Positions 39,054 through 47,707 of a DNA stretch of 64,000 nt are shown here, piece after piece; positions within the stretch are counted from its first letter, which is position 1, and each line of letters begins with the position of its first letter. Source of the stretch: DATHTK01 sp035463295 (lineage in GTDB: Bacteria > Actinomycetota > Rubrobacteria > Rubrobacterales > Rubrobacteraceae). The stretch lies in assembly GCA_035463295.1 (NCBI GenBank), contig DATHTK010000036.1, forward strand, positions 25,214 to 89,213, in the 5' to 3' direction. The notes under the pieces are model-generated. The model did no database searches, was not told where the DNA came from, and saw nothing but the letters and a program-made list of their open reading frames with translations. The translations under genes were made by a program, and so were the position numbers.

Positions 39054-39821
39054 TCACAGGCTGCCGGCTTGGCGGATCATCCCGCCGTCCACGAAGAGGG
39101 TGCTGCCGGTGATGTAGGCGGCGGTGTCGGAGGCGAGGTAGACGGCGAGGCTCGCCACCTCTTCCGGCCTGCCCATCCGCCCCAGCGGTATCTCCGAGAG
39201 AAGGGTGTTCATCTGGGCGGGGTCCTGTTCCAGGCCGGCGTCCATCGGGGTTTCGATGGCGCCGGGGGCCACGTTGTTGACGGTTATGTTGTGGGGTGCG
39301 AGCTCAACGGCTATCGTCCGCGTCAGCATGCGCAGCCCCCCCTTGGCGGCGCAGTAGGGGGCGTTCGTCGGCATCGCCAGGTCCTCGTGCACCGACGAGA
39401 CATTGATTATCCGGCCGGGGCCGCCCTGGGAGACCATCTGCTTCGCCGCCTCCTGGCACCCGAGCCAGGGACCTGTCAGGTTCACGGAGATCACCCTCTC
39501 CCAGGTCTCGAGTGGTGTCTCCAGAAACGGCATCTTGTACTCCACGCCGGCGTTGTTGACCATTATGTCGAGGCGTCCGAACCGCCGGACGGTCTCGCCG
39601 ATGAGGTTCTGTACGTCCGCCGGTTTCGAGACGTCGGCCCCGTGCGCGAAGGCCCTGCCGCCACCTTCCTCGATCTCCTTGACGGTGGACTGAGCTCCCT
39701 CGGCGTCCCGCGCGTAGTTCACCGCCACGGCGGCGCCTCCCTGCGCGAGCGCGAGCGCGATGGCCCGTCCGATACCCGACGAAGACCCGGTAACGATGCC
39801 AGTCCTACCCGCTAGGTCCAT
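39054..39821 (-). CDS. SDR family oxidoreductase, glucose 1-dehydrogenase type
   Basis: A classical short-chain dehydrogenase of 255 residues. The NAD(P) motif is TGSSSGIGRAIALAL, the fold motif NNAGVEY, the catalytic Ser in NVSSVHED and the Tyr/Lys pair in YCAAKGGLRML. The end YITGSTLFVDGGM is typical of glucose 1-dehydrogenase-like SDRs. ATG 39821 has GGAGGAG 6 nt upstream. The same frame is open far upstream to 41225, but that part is antisense to a transporter and is not coding. Confidence 0.92.
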   Translation of the reverse strand: MDLAGRTGIVTGSSSGIGRAIALALAQGGAAVAVNYARDAEGAQSTVKEIEEGGGRAFAHGADVSKPADVQNLIGETVRRFGRLDIMVNNAGVEYKMPFLETPLETWERVISVNLTGPWLGCQEAAKQMVSQGGPGRIINVSSVHEDLAMPTNAPYCAAKGGLRMLTRTIAVELAPHNITVNNVAPGAIETPMDAGLEQDPAQMNTLLSEIPLGRMGRPEEVASLAVYLASDTAAYITGSTLFVDGGMIRQAGSL

Positions 39822-40040
39822 GCTCGACTCCTCCAGTGCCGGTCGTCCGCCACTTAAGAGTAAAGCACCGGCCCGGACGCGTCGACGGGGTTGACGCGAG
39901 GGGGAGTGCGCACGGTCGTCGGGTGTTCCGGACCGCCCTGTTTTCGGCGCGGGAGCGAGCCTTTTCCGGTATCCTCCGGTGGAGGCGCGGTACGGGAACG
40001 TACCCGAGGTTACGACACCCGTCGCGAAAGGATGTAGAGC

Positions 40041-41219
40041 TTGCCCTCCCGCCTTCTCGTGCTCGCCCTGGGAACCTTCGCCATTGGCACCGGCAGCTTC
40101 GTCTTCGCGGGGTTGCTGGAGGGGGTAGCGGAGGAGCTCTCGGTCTCGGTGGCGAGCGCCGGGCATCTGGTGACGATCTTCGCGGTGACCTACGCCGTGA
40201 GCTCCCCGGTGCTCGTCACCCTCACCGGACGCGTCGGACGCAGGAGGCTGCTCGTCGCGGCCATGGCCCTGTTCGTCGCGGGGAACCTGGCCTCCGTGAT
40301 AGCCCCGACCTTCGGTTTGCTCCTCGCTTCGAGGGTCGTGGCCGCGTGCGGGGCGGCTATTTTCACGCCGACGGCCGCGGCGGCGGCCTCTACCCTGGCT
40401 TCGCCCGAGGCGCGGGGACGGGCGCTCTCGGTCGTCACGGGCGGGCTCACGGTGGCGTTCGTCGTGGGTATACCGCTCGGGTCGCTTATCGGGACGTACT
40501 CGAGCTGGCGGATGACCTTCGTGATGGTCGGGCTCATGGGACTCGTCGCCGCCGTGGGCGTCCGCTTCCTGCTCCCGGCGGTCGAGAACCCGCCGGTCGT
40601 GGGCTTCCGGGAGCGGGTGGATACTCTGCGGCAGCCCGCCGTCGTAGCCGCCCTGCTCTTCACCGCCCTCGCGCTCATGGGCGGCTTCGTGGTCTTCACC
40701 TACGTGAGCCCGCTGCTCGCGGAGATCACCGGTTTCGGGGGCGCGGGGGTGAGCGGCATGCTCCTCCTGTTCGGGATCTCGGCGATGGTGGGTAACTCCC
40801 TGGGCGGCTACGGCGCCGACCACTTCGACTACGGGCGGCTGATGGCAGCGATCGTGGTGACCCTCGCCCTCTCTCTGTTCGCTTTTACCCTGCTTGTTCC
40901 CATCTCCGGTTCGGGGGCCGCGCTTGCGGGCGTCTCGGCGGCGCTGGTCGGGTGGGGGGTCGCGGGGTTCGCCCTCAACCCGCTCCAGCAGTACCGCGTC
41001 GTGCAGCTCGCCGGCTGCACCCGCAACGTCGCCCTCTCGCTGAACGCCTCCGCCATCTACCTGGGTCAGGGCGTCGGCGCGGGCCTCGGCGCCCTCGCCC
41101 TCGACCTCGGCTCGCTCCGCTCTCTGGGCTGGACCGGCGCCCTGTGCACCCTCGCGGCGCTCGCCGCGCTCTTCGTCGGGACGCATGCGAGCAGACCCGA
41201 GGCGGCGCCGGAGGGATAG
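40041..41219 (+). CDS. MFS transporter, DHA1/AraJ-like
   Basis: A 392-residue, 12-helix MFS protein. It starts SRLLVLALGTFAIGTGSFVF, and motif A appears as LTGRVGRRRLLVAAM. The AraJ/DHA1 type usually exports drugs, sugars or arabinose polymers; the substrate here is unknown. TTG start at 40041 with GAAAGGA upstream. A TATCCT-like -10 lies near 39980. The 219-nt gap before it, after the divergent SDR gene, holds nothing else recognised. Confidence 0.88.
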   Translation: MPSRLLVLALGTFAIGTGSFVFAGLLEGVAEELSVSVASAGHLVTIFAVTYAVSSPVLVTLTGRVGRRRLLVAAMALFVAGNLASVIAPTFGLLLASRVVAACGAAIFTPTAAAAASTLASPEARGRALSVVTGGLTVAFVVGIPLGSLIGTYSSWRMTFVMVGLMGLVAAVGVRFLLPAVENPPVVGFRERVDTLRQPAVVAALLFTALALMGGFVVFTYVSPLLAEITGFGGAGVSGMLLLFGISAMVGNSLGGYGADHFDYGRLMAAIVVTLALSLFAFTLLVPISGSGAALAGVSAALVGWGVAGFALNPLQQYRVVQLAGCTRNVALSLNASAIYLGQGVGAGLGALALDLGSLRSLGWTGALCTLAALAALFVGTHASRPEAAPEG

Positions 41220-41234
41220 CCGCACACCCGGCCG

Positions 41235-42227
41235 GTGCTAGACTTGCCGCGTCCTCGTGAGAGGGCGGAGCGGTTCGCGGGGCGTGCGCGGCGAGACCCC
41301 GCGCAAGGTGCGAGGGGGAGGTGCGAGATCACGCGCGACGGCAAGCCACCGTATACGGGGGGCCTCGGACGGCTGCGTGGGGCGGCAGTCCCTCCGACGG
41401 GACTCGTGCTCTTCTCCGTCTTCTCCGTCCAGCTCGGCGCGGCGGTCGCGAAGGGCCTCTTCGACTCTCTAGGACCGGGGGGAACGGTCTTCCTTCGCAT
41501 CGCCTTCGCGGCGATCGTGCTGCTCGTGCTCCTGCGCCCGAGCATGGGGGGATACGCGCGCGGCGGCTACCTCGTCGCGGTCCTCTTCGGGCTCAGCCTC
41601 GCGGGGATGAACCTCTCGATCTACCTCTCCTTCGACCGCATCCCGCTCGGGATAGCCGTCACGCTGGAGTTCGTGGGACCCCTGGTGGTCGCGGTCGCCG
41701 GGTCGCGCCGCCTGCTCGACGCGCTGTGGGTAGTCCTCGCGGCAGCCGGCATTCTGCTGCTCGCCCCTCTGGGCATTCTCGGGGAGGTGAACCTGGACCC
41801 CGTAGGAGTAGCTTTCGCTCTCCTGGCGGGGGGGTTCTGGGCGGCCTACATACTGCTCAGCGCGCGTACGGGCAGCGCCTTCCCGGGCGGGACGGGGCTC
41901 GCGATCGCGCTGTGCGTCGGCACCGTGGCGCTCCTGCCGGTGGGCGTAGCGAGCGCCGGCTTCGCGCTGCTCGACCCGAAGCTGCTGCTGGCGGGCTTCG
42001 CGGTCGCGATGCTCTCCTCGGCGATACCGTACTCGCTCGAGCTGGAGGCCCTCCGCAAGCTACCGGCGCGCGTCTTCGGGGTGCTCATGAGCCTCGAGCC
42101 AGCCGTGGCCGCCCTGGTTGGCTTCGTCGTCCTCGGCGAGAGACTGGGACCACGAGCTATCGTGGCGGTCTCTCTCGTCACGGTCGCCGCCGCAGGCGCC
42201 TCGCGGTTCGTAGGGCGCGGAACCTGA
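41235..42227 (+). CDS. EamA/RhtA-type DMT transporter
   Basis: A drug/metabolite transporter with about ten transmembrane helices. The RhtA-like core starts near PPTGLVLFSVFSVQLGAAVAK. It includes LRIAFAAIVLLVLLRP, FVGPLVVAVAG and the second EamA repeat ending SLEPAVAALVGFVVLGERL. RhtA-type proteins export threonine or homoserine. The first ~50 residues are Arg/Pro-rich, unlike the family, and no ribosome binding site supports GTG 41235. The true start may be later, possibly GTG 41406. Confidence 0.85.
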   Translation: MLDLPRPRERAERFAGRARRDPAQGARGRCEITRDGKPPYTGGLGRLRGAAVPPTGLVLFSVFSVQLGAAVAKGLFDSLGPGGTVFLRIAFAAIVLLVLLRPSMGGYARGGYLVAVLFGLSLAGMNLSIYLSFDRIPLGIAVTLEFVGPLVVAVAGSRRLLDALWVVLAAAGILLLAPLGILGEVNLDPVGVAFALLAGGFWAAYILLSARTGSAFPGGTGLAIALCVGTVALLPVGVASAGFALLDPKLLLAGFAVAMLSSAIPYSLELEALRKLPARVFGVLMSLEPAVAALVGFVVLGERLGPRAIVAVSLVTVAAAGASRFVGRGT

Positions 42228-42256
42228 GACCCAGGATCAGACCCGATGCCCCCAGA

Positions 42257-43999
42257 CTACTTCGTCCACTCGTGGGAGGCGGCGATCTCGACCTCGACGG
42301 GAACCTTCTTCAGGATCTTCTCCCCGGCCCGGATCATCGCGCCCTTCGTCGCCTCCGCGACCTCTGGAGCTATACCCTCGGCGCACTCGACGACGAACTC
42401 GTCGTGGATGCAGTTGATGAGCCGGGCGTCGAGGTCCCGGAGATCCTGCCTTATATAGGCCAGGGCGACCTTGGCGATGTCCGCCGATGCCCCCTGGATC
42501 GGGAAGTTCATCGCCTCTCGCCTCATGGCGCCGCGGTCGTCGGCGATGCGGTCGTTGCCGAACTTCCGCAGGCGTCCGGCGAGGGTGCGCAGGGTGCGGT
42601 CCCGGGTCGCGCGGTTCGCGGTCCTCTGCAAGAAGCGCTGGACCTTCGGGTAGTTGGCGAAGTACTCGTCTATGAGCTGGCGGCCCCGCTCCTCGTCGGT
42701 GCCGAGCTGCGCCGAGAGGCTCCTGGCGCCCCGACCGTACATCAGACCGAAGTTGATGCGCTTGGCCGCCGAGCGTTGGTCCTTGGTGACCTCCTCCATC
42801 GGGACGCCGTACATCGTCGCCGCCGTCACGCGGTGGAGGTCGTCGCCCCTCTGGAAAGCCGTAACGAAGGCGGGGTCCTCGGAGATCTCGGCCAGTATCC
42901 TGAGCTCTATCTGAGAGTAGTCGGCGATCACGAGCACGTTCCCCTTATCGGCGACGAAGCAGCGCCGGAACTCGTCCTCGTGCGGTATCTGCTGGATGTT
43001 GGGGTTCGTGCACGCCAGACGACCCGTCGGCACCCGGCACTGGAGGAAGTTGGCGTGGATGCGCCCGGTCTTCTGGCTGATGAAGTTCGGGTACGGCTCC
43101 AGGTAGGTGCCGAGCTTCTTCTGCAGCTCGCGGTACTGGAGAAGGGCTCTCGCCGCCGGGTGCTCTATCTTGAGGAGCGTCCACACCTTCGTGTCGGGGA
43201 GGTCTATGCCTAGAGAGCGGAAGGCGTCGGTGATCTGCTTGGGGCTGTTGAGGTTGAGGCGCGGGCCCAGCCCCTCGAGCGGCAGCACCCCCTCCGGCTG
43301 CGGGAAGAACGACTCCAGGTGTTCCGCAGCCCGGTCGCGCCGCTCGCGGACCGCCCTCTCGAGCTCCCTCCAGCGCGCGAGGTCGAGCTTGATGCCGGCG
43401 AGCTCCATCTCGGAGATCGCCGCGACCGCCCCGAACTCTATCCTCGAGATCAGACCGAGCTTCTCCTCCTCGAGCCGCGCGGCGAGCCTCTCGCGCAGCG
43501 GCAGAAGGATCTGTGCGTCGCGGGCGGCGTACTCGAGTTGCCGCTCGGACAGCGCCTCTGACCAGTCCTCGCGCCGCGCGGACTTGTCCACGGTCTCGTC
43601 CAAATAGCGCTCCGCCACCGCCTCCAGAGCGTAGGAGACAGTGTAGTTCCCGCCATCGAGGAGCTGGGCGGCGAGCATCGTGTCGAAGATGGGGGAGAGA
43701 GAGATCCCGTGCTGCGCGAAGAGAAACGCGTGGTCGAACTTCAAGTTGTGGCCGATCTTGACGGGGCCGCCCTCCAGCGCGTCTCTCAGGGGCGAGAGGT
43801 CGGTCACCTCGAAGGCGTCCACGACGAAGGTCTCTGCGGCGGTGGCGAGCTGCACGAGGCGCAGCCGCCCGTCGCGCGGATCGAGGCCCGTCGTCTCGAT
43901 GTCCACCCCGACGACCTCGGCGTCTTCGAGTGCTCTCACGGCGCGCGAGAACTCGTCGGCGTCGGTGACGAGGTGGTAGGTCGAGGTGCGTTCCTCCAT
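42257..43999 (-). CDS. DNA polymerase I lacking the 5' nuclease domain
   Basis: A 580-residue family A polymerase. Residues ~1-190 form a DEDDy 3'-5' exonuclease with DIETTGLD, GHNLKFDHAF and YAARDAQ all intact. Residues ~200-580 hold the polymerase domain: QCRVPTGRLA, motif A DYSQIELRILA, motif B RSAAKRINFGLMYG and motif C HDEFVVE. The FEN-like 5' nuclease of standard PolA is absent and the start codon leaves no room for it. It may be a second polymerase specialised for repair or bypass. A -10 box 6 nt before the ATG suggests a leaderless transcript. Confidence 0.93.
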   Translation of the reverse strand: MEERTSTYHLVTDADEFSRAVRALEDAEVVGVDIETTGLDPRDGRLRLVQLATAAETFVVDAFEVTDLSPLRDALEGGPVKIGHNLKFDHAFLFAQHGISLSPIFDTMLAAQLLDGGNYTVSYALEAVAERYLDETVDKSARREDWSEALSERQLEYAARDAQILLPLRERLAARLEEEKLGLISRIEFGAVAAISEMELAGIKLDLARWRELERAVRERRDRAAEHLESFFPQPEGVLPLEGLGPRLNLNSPKQITDAFRSLGIDLPDTKVWTLLKIEHPAARALLQYRELQKKLGTYLEPYPNFISQKTGRIHANFLQCRVPTGRLACTNPNIQQIPHEDEFRRCFVADKGNVLVIADYSQIELRILAEISEDPAFVTAFQRGDDLHRVTAATMYGVPMEEVTKDQRSAAKRINFGLMYGRGARSLSAQLGTDEERGRQLIDEYFANYPKVQRFLQRTANRATRDRTLRTLAGRLRKFGNDRIADDRGAMRREAMNFPIQGASADIAKVALAYIRQDLRDLDARLINCIHDEFVVECAEGIAPEVAEATKGAMIRAGEKILKKVPVEVEIAASHEWTK

Positions 44000-44005
44000 G
44001 GGGCG

Positions 44006-44011
44006 ATTCTA
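44006..44011 (-). promoter_or_regulatory. -10 box of the polymerase gene
   Basis: On the minus strand TAGAAT ends 6 nt before the ATG at 43999 and no ribosome binding site intervenes. Transcription would begin at or next to the start codon, giving a leaderless mRNA. Confidence 0.45.
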
Positions 44012-44065
44012 GCAGGGCTCGGAGGGGCTCCGGGGATAAGAGAGATCACAACCCGTCCCGGTAGG

Positions 44066-44071
44066 TAGGAT
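44066..44071 (+). promoter_or_regulatory. -10 box of the site-2 protease gene
   Basis: TAGGAT lies 13 nt before the ATG at 44085 with no Shine-Dalgarno sequence between them. The predicted transcript has a leader of only about 7 nt. Confidence 0.4.
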
Positions 44072-44084
44072 AAACTCTTGACAT

Positions 44085-45188
44085 ATGGGTAGCTCGTTCA
44101 AGATCGGTCGTATCTTCGGTATAGACGTCAAGGTCCACTGGACGTTCTTCTTGCTGCTGGCGTTCTTCGCCTTCGCTGGCTACCGGGGCGCCGGGGACAT
44201 AGCGGGAGCGCTCGTCGCCACCGTGGTGATACTGGCCCTCTTCGTCTGCGTGCTGCTGCACGAGTTCGGGCACTCGCTGGTCGCCCAGAGACTCGGCCTG
44301 GAGGTCCCGGACATAACGCTTCTGCCCATAGGCGGGGTAGCCCGGCTCAAGAGCCTCCCAGAGCGGCCCTGGGACGAGGTCAAGATCGCCATAGCGGGCC
44401 CGCTGGTTAACGTGGTCCTCGCCCCGATCTTCTTTCTTGTCGGGCTCTCTTTGGGGGCCGGACCGCTCGAGCCCGCCAACATCCTGCAGGGGGGCGGATC
44501 GGTGGGGCAGGTCTTCTCGTATCTGGGCCTCATCAACGTCGCCCTCGTGGTCTTCAACATGATCCCCGCGTTCCCGATGGACGGCGGGCGTGTCCTGCGC
44601 GGGCTGCTCGCTACCCGCCTCGGCCCCGTGCGCGCCACGGATATCGCCGCGACGGTCGGGCAGGTCTTCGCCGCGACCTTCTTCTTTATCGGGCTCTTCT
44701 CCAACCTCCTGCTCGCGCTCGTGGCGGTCTTTATCTTCTTCGGCGCGGCCGGCGAGCAGCAGATGGTGAGGCAGCGGGAGCTGATGCGCGGGCTCCAGGT
44801 CTCCGACGTGATGGGCACGCGGCGCCGCACGGAGACCGTCACGCCGTATCACAACTTCGGGCAGGTCCTCGACGCGGTGATCCACGGCTACCAGGAGGAT
44901 TTCCCCGTCGTCGACGAGGACGGGAACCTGGTCGGCATGATCACACGCAGCGAGATCATGGCCGGCGCCCACTCACCGGAGCGGTTCGCGAGCGTCCGCG
45001 ACCTGATGAAGACGGATTTCCCGACGATCTCCCCCGACGCCGACCTCTTCGCCGACGGCCACCGGCTGCTCCAGGAGAGCGATCTGAGGGCGATCCCCGT
45101 CGTCCAGAACGGGAACCTGGTCGGCATGCTGACCATGGACGATATCGGTCAGGCCGCTCTCCTGCGCGACCTCCGCAAGCAGTACTAG
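44085..45188 (+). CDS. Site-2 protease family protein with CBS domains
   Basis: An M50B intramembrane zinc protease of 367 residues. Zinc ligands are in LLHEFGHSL and the third in NMIPAFPMDGGRVL; several transmembrane helices surround them. Two CBS repeats occupy about residues 245-365 (DFPVVDEDGNLVGMIT, AIPVVQNGNLVGMLT) and probably sense adenine nucleotides. Such proteases cleave membrane-bound regulators such as anti-sigma factors. No substrate is encoded nearby. A BtuF-like remnant follows 12 nt later. Confidence 0.92.
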   Translation: MGSSFKIGRIFGIDVKVHWTFFLLLAFFAFAGYRGAGDIAGALVATVVILALFVCVLLHEFGHSLVAQRLGLEVPDITLLPIGGVARLKSLPERPWDEVKIAIAGPLVNVVLAPIFFLVGLSLGAGPLEPANILQGGGSVGQVFSYLGLINVALVVFNMIPAFPMDGGRVLRGLLATRLGPVRATDIAATVGQVFAATFFFIGLFSNLLLALVAVFIFFGAAGEQQMVRQRELMRGLQVSDVMGTRRRTETVTPYHNFGQVLDAVIHGYQEDFPVVDEDGNLVGMITRSEIMAGAHSPERFASVRDLMKTDFPTISPDADLFADGHRLLQESDLRAIPVVQNGNLVGMLTMDDIGQAALLRDLRKQY

Positions 45189-45200
45189 GGAGCGCGACCC

Positions 45201-45401
45201 TTGCGCGTAGCCTCGCTCCTCCCGAGCGCCACCGAGATGGTCCACTTTGCTGGGGCGGTGGACGCCAACTCGTACTTCTCCCGCCCGGCGCCGCGCCTCG
45301 TCGAGGGGGTCGAGGTTCTGGCCCGCATCCTGCACCCGGAGGCTTTCGGCGGCGAACCCACGGCCCCGGGCGCGATGCGCCTCCCTCTCGCCGTCGGGTG
45401 A
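45201..45401 (+). pseudogene. Collapsed BtuF-like binding-protein remnant (66 codons)
   Basis: Residues 1-15 (RVASLLPSATEMV) match the first strand of cobalamin-type periplasmic-binding proteins. From residue ~19 the sequence is AVDANSYFSRPAPRLVEGVE followed by LARILHPEAF, which is the C-terminal end of the same family. The ~200 residues between are missing and the join is in frame. The TTG start keeps a GGGAG site 8 nt upstream. It cannot form the bilobal fold, so it is most likely a pseudogene unless the small product has a new use. Confidence 0.65.
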
Positions 45402-45444
45402 GGCCCCGACGCGGAGCCGGGCGGATTGCTATAGTGAGTCGCCC

Positions 45445-46041
45445 ATGCTTATGGAGGAGATAGAGGCGATCGTCGCGCGGGCGGGTACGCACCCCGTCTG
45501 GGGGTACAAGCACTGTCTCCGGGTGCACGCCCTCGCCGAGGCGATAGCCGCCTCCGAGCGCCTCTCCTACGACCCGGAGATCCTGCGCAGCGCGGCTCTC
45601 CTGCACGACGTCGGGCTCTACAAAGCCTACGCCTTCCGCGAAGCCCCGGACCACGCGAGGCGCTCGGCGACGGTAGCCGAGCGCATCCTCAAGGACGGGG
45701 ACTTCCCCCCGCAGGCCACCCGCGCCGTCGTCGACGCCATCATCCATCACCCCCCGGGCACGCCCGGCGGCAGTTCGGTCGAAGCGGCGCTTCTCAAGGA
45801 TGCCGTCGCCCTCGACTACCTCGGGGCGATCGGGCTCTCCCGCATCCTCGCGATGGTCGGCCTCGAAGACGACGTACCCGACATCCCCGCCGCGCTCTGG
45901 CAGGCCGAGAACCTGCGGCAGAGGGTTCCCGGCCTCCTCTTCTTCGACGCCAGCAAGCTCCTCTCCCGCGAACGCACCCTCGAGATGGACGACTTTCTGA
46001 AGGACCTGAGGGATGCGACTTCGAACTTGAAGCTGCTATAG
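45445..46041 (+). CDS. HD-domain phosphohydrolase
   Basis: A 198-residue HD-domain protein. Metal ligands are His in YKHCLRVHALAEAI, the HD pair in AALLHDVGLYKAY, and further His residues in DAIIHHPPG. Members hydrolyse nucleotide or cyclic-nucleotide phosphates; the substrate is not deducible. ATG 45445 was chosen because a TATAGT -10 (45430-45435) lies 9 nt upstream. This makes the transcript near-leaderless and rules out the longer in-frame ORF. Confidence 0.85.
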   Translation: MLMEEIEAIVARAGTHPVWGYKHCLRVHALAEAIAASERLSYDPEILRSAALLHDVGLYKAYAFREAPDHARRSATVAERILKDGDFPPQATRAVVDAIIHHPPGTPGGSSVEAALLKDAVALDYLGAIGLSRILAMVGLEDDVPDIPAALWQAENLRQRVPGLLFFDASKLLSRERTLEMDDFLKDLRDATSNLKLL

Positions 46042-46049
46042 CTGAAGGC

Positions 46050-46268
46050 TCATAGCGCCGCCCAGAGCAGGTAGGCTCCGGCGGTGAGGCATAGCGTGCC
46101 CATCAGCAGCATTCTTATGCCGGCTATGGCGTGGATGCCGCGCTCGGGGATCGGGCCGATGCCGCCGCTCCGTCCCCGGCCGCCGCGCAGGAGGGCGTAG
46201 AGTCCGAACGCGAGGCCGCCGAGACCCACGAGGACGAGCAGAGCGCCCAGGGCTACGGCGGGAGACAC
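46050..46268 (-). CDS. Small two-helix membrane protein
   Basis: A 72-residue protein with hydrophobic helices at about residues 4-27 (VALGALLVLVGLGGLAFGLY) and 50-71 (IRMLLMGTLCLTAGAYLLWA). A Gly/Arg-rich loop joins them. It starts 6 nt after the TPR gene on the same strand, so it is probably co-transcribed. No family was recognised. Confidence 0.65.
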   Translation of the reverse strand: MSPAVALGALLVLVGLGGLAFGLYALLRGGRGRSGGIGPIPERGIHAIAGIRMLLMGTLCLTAGAYLLWAAL

Positions 46269-46274
46269 GGGGTC

Positions 46275-47624
46275 TTACTCCTCTTCTTCGCCGTCGGTGC
46301 GCGTCATGCGGGAGAGGAGGGTGCGGAAGCGAGGGTCGGTGCGTAAAGGGGCGAACTCCAGGGCGCTCGTGAAGTGCTCCGCGTCGCTCTCGCCCGCCTC
46401 GACGGCCTTCTCGATGTAGTCGAGGGCGTTCGTGTAGTCGCCGCGACGGGCCCGGATGCTGGCGAGCGCCGAGAGAGCCGGCGAGTACTCCGCGTCGAGG
46501 GCGACGGCTCGCATGAGGAGCTCCTCGGCCGTCTCCAGGTCGTCGGAGGCGTAGTAGAGGCTCGCGTAGGAGTAGAGGGCGCGCGGGTTGCCGGGGTCGG
46601 CCTTCAGGGACTCGACGAAGTGCTCCTCGGCCTTCGTCATCTCGCCGCGGCGCTCGTGCAGGATGCCGAGCTCCAGGTGACCCTCCGGGTTCTCCGGGTC
46701 GAGGGCGAGCACCGTCCGGTAAGCCTCCTCCGCCCCCGCCTCGTCGCCCAACGAGAGCCGGGCCTCGCCCAGAGTGTAGAGGTGCCGGATCTCGTCCCGC
46801 CCCAGCGCGACGGCCTCCTCGGAGAGCTTCAGCGCTTCCTCGGTGTTCCGCTTCTCCGCAAGGAGGTGGGCGGCGAGCTCGTCCCTTATCTCGGGGGAGC
46901 CGGGGCAGAGCTCGAGACCGCGCCTCAGCGCGGCCTCGGCCTCCGCGGGACGGCCGTTTCTGGCGTGGCAGATCCCGAGGTTCGCGTGCGCCTCCCACCA
47001 CTCGGGCGTCTCGGCTATGACCTCCTCGTACGCTTCTACGGCCTCGGCGTAGCGGTCGAGCATGTCCAGCGCGTTGGCGAGGAAGGTGCGCGCACCGCTC
47101 TTCTGCCCCTCGTCGGTCGCGGTCTCTATGGCTCGCTCGAAGAACGCGTACGCCTCGGCGTAGTCCGCGGCGTCGAAGAGGGTCAGCCCGGCGTTTATGA
47201 GCATGTCCGCGTCCTCGGGGTGGCGCGACGTCCAGCGGACGAAGGTAGCTTTGGCGAGCGCGGGCTCGCCCATCAGACCGTAGTAGCGGCCGAGCTCCAC
47301 GTAGGCGTCGGGATACTCGGGATCGGTCTCGATGGCGCGTTCGAGGTGGTGCACGATCTTGAACGGCTCGTCGCGCCTCAGGGCGACCATCGCGAGCCCC
47401 ATCCGCGGAGCGACCCACTCGGGGTCGAGCTCCAGAGCGTCGAGGAAGTTGGCCTCCGCCTCATCCAGCCGGTCGAGGTTCAGGAGCGCCCGGCCGACCG
47501 CCTCTATTACCTCCGGGTTCTCCGGGGCGGCGTCGAGGGCGCTCTCGAAGCGGGCGAGGGCCTCCTCGACGAGCCCCTCACTCGCCAGCGTCTCGCCCTG
47601 TTCCAGATACTCCTCATACTCCAT
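46275..47624 (-). CDS. TPR-repeat protein
   Basis: A 449-residue soluble protein made almost entirely of about 11-12 tetratricopeptide repeats (for example ALARFESALDAAPENPEVIE, AEEAYRTVLALDPENPEGH, AEEHFVESLKADPGNPRAL). It ends in an acidic tail. It presumably scaffolds a complex, possibly with the small membrane protein encoded next. ATG 47624 has no ribosome binding site; TAATCT lies 8 nt upstream, so the mRNA may be leaderless. It is divergent from the thioesterase gene. Confidence 0.88.
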   Translation of the reverse strand: MEYEEYLEQGETLASEGLVEEALARFESALDAAPENPEVIEAVGRALLNLDRLDEAEANFLDALELDPEWVAPRMGLAMVALRRDEPFKIVHHLERAIETDPEYPDAYVELGRYYGLMGEPALAKATFVRWTSRHPEDADMLINAGLTLFDAADYAEAYAFFERAIETATDEGQKSGARTFLANALDMLDRYAEAVEAYEEVIAETPEWWEAHANLGICHARNGRPAEAEAALRRGLELCPGSPEIRDELAAHLLAEKRNTEEALKLSEEAVALGRDEIRHLYTLGEARLSLGDEAGAEEAYRTVLALDPENPEGHLELGILHERRGEMTKAEEHFVESLKADPGNPRALYSYASLYYASDDLETAEELLMRAVALDAEYSPALSALASIRARRGDYTNALDYIEKAVEAGESDAEHFTSALEFAPLRTDPRFRTLLSRMTRTDGEEEE

Positions 47625-47707
47625 CAGGGTACAGATTAAATCAGATGGGGCGGGGGATAGTGTGTACAATCTTTAATCTCGTGTAGGGGAGCGAAGAGGG
47701 TGGTCTC

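Noticed and set aside
39822..41225. N-terminal extension of the SDR ORF
   Set aside because: The upstream part is low-complexity and antisense to an MFS gene. The family start is at 39821 with a strong ribosome binding site.
41321..43213. 630-codon plus-strand ORF
   Set aside because: It shadows the EamA transporter and runs antisense to the polymerase; no motifs.
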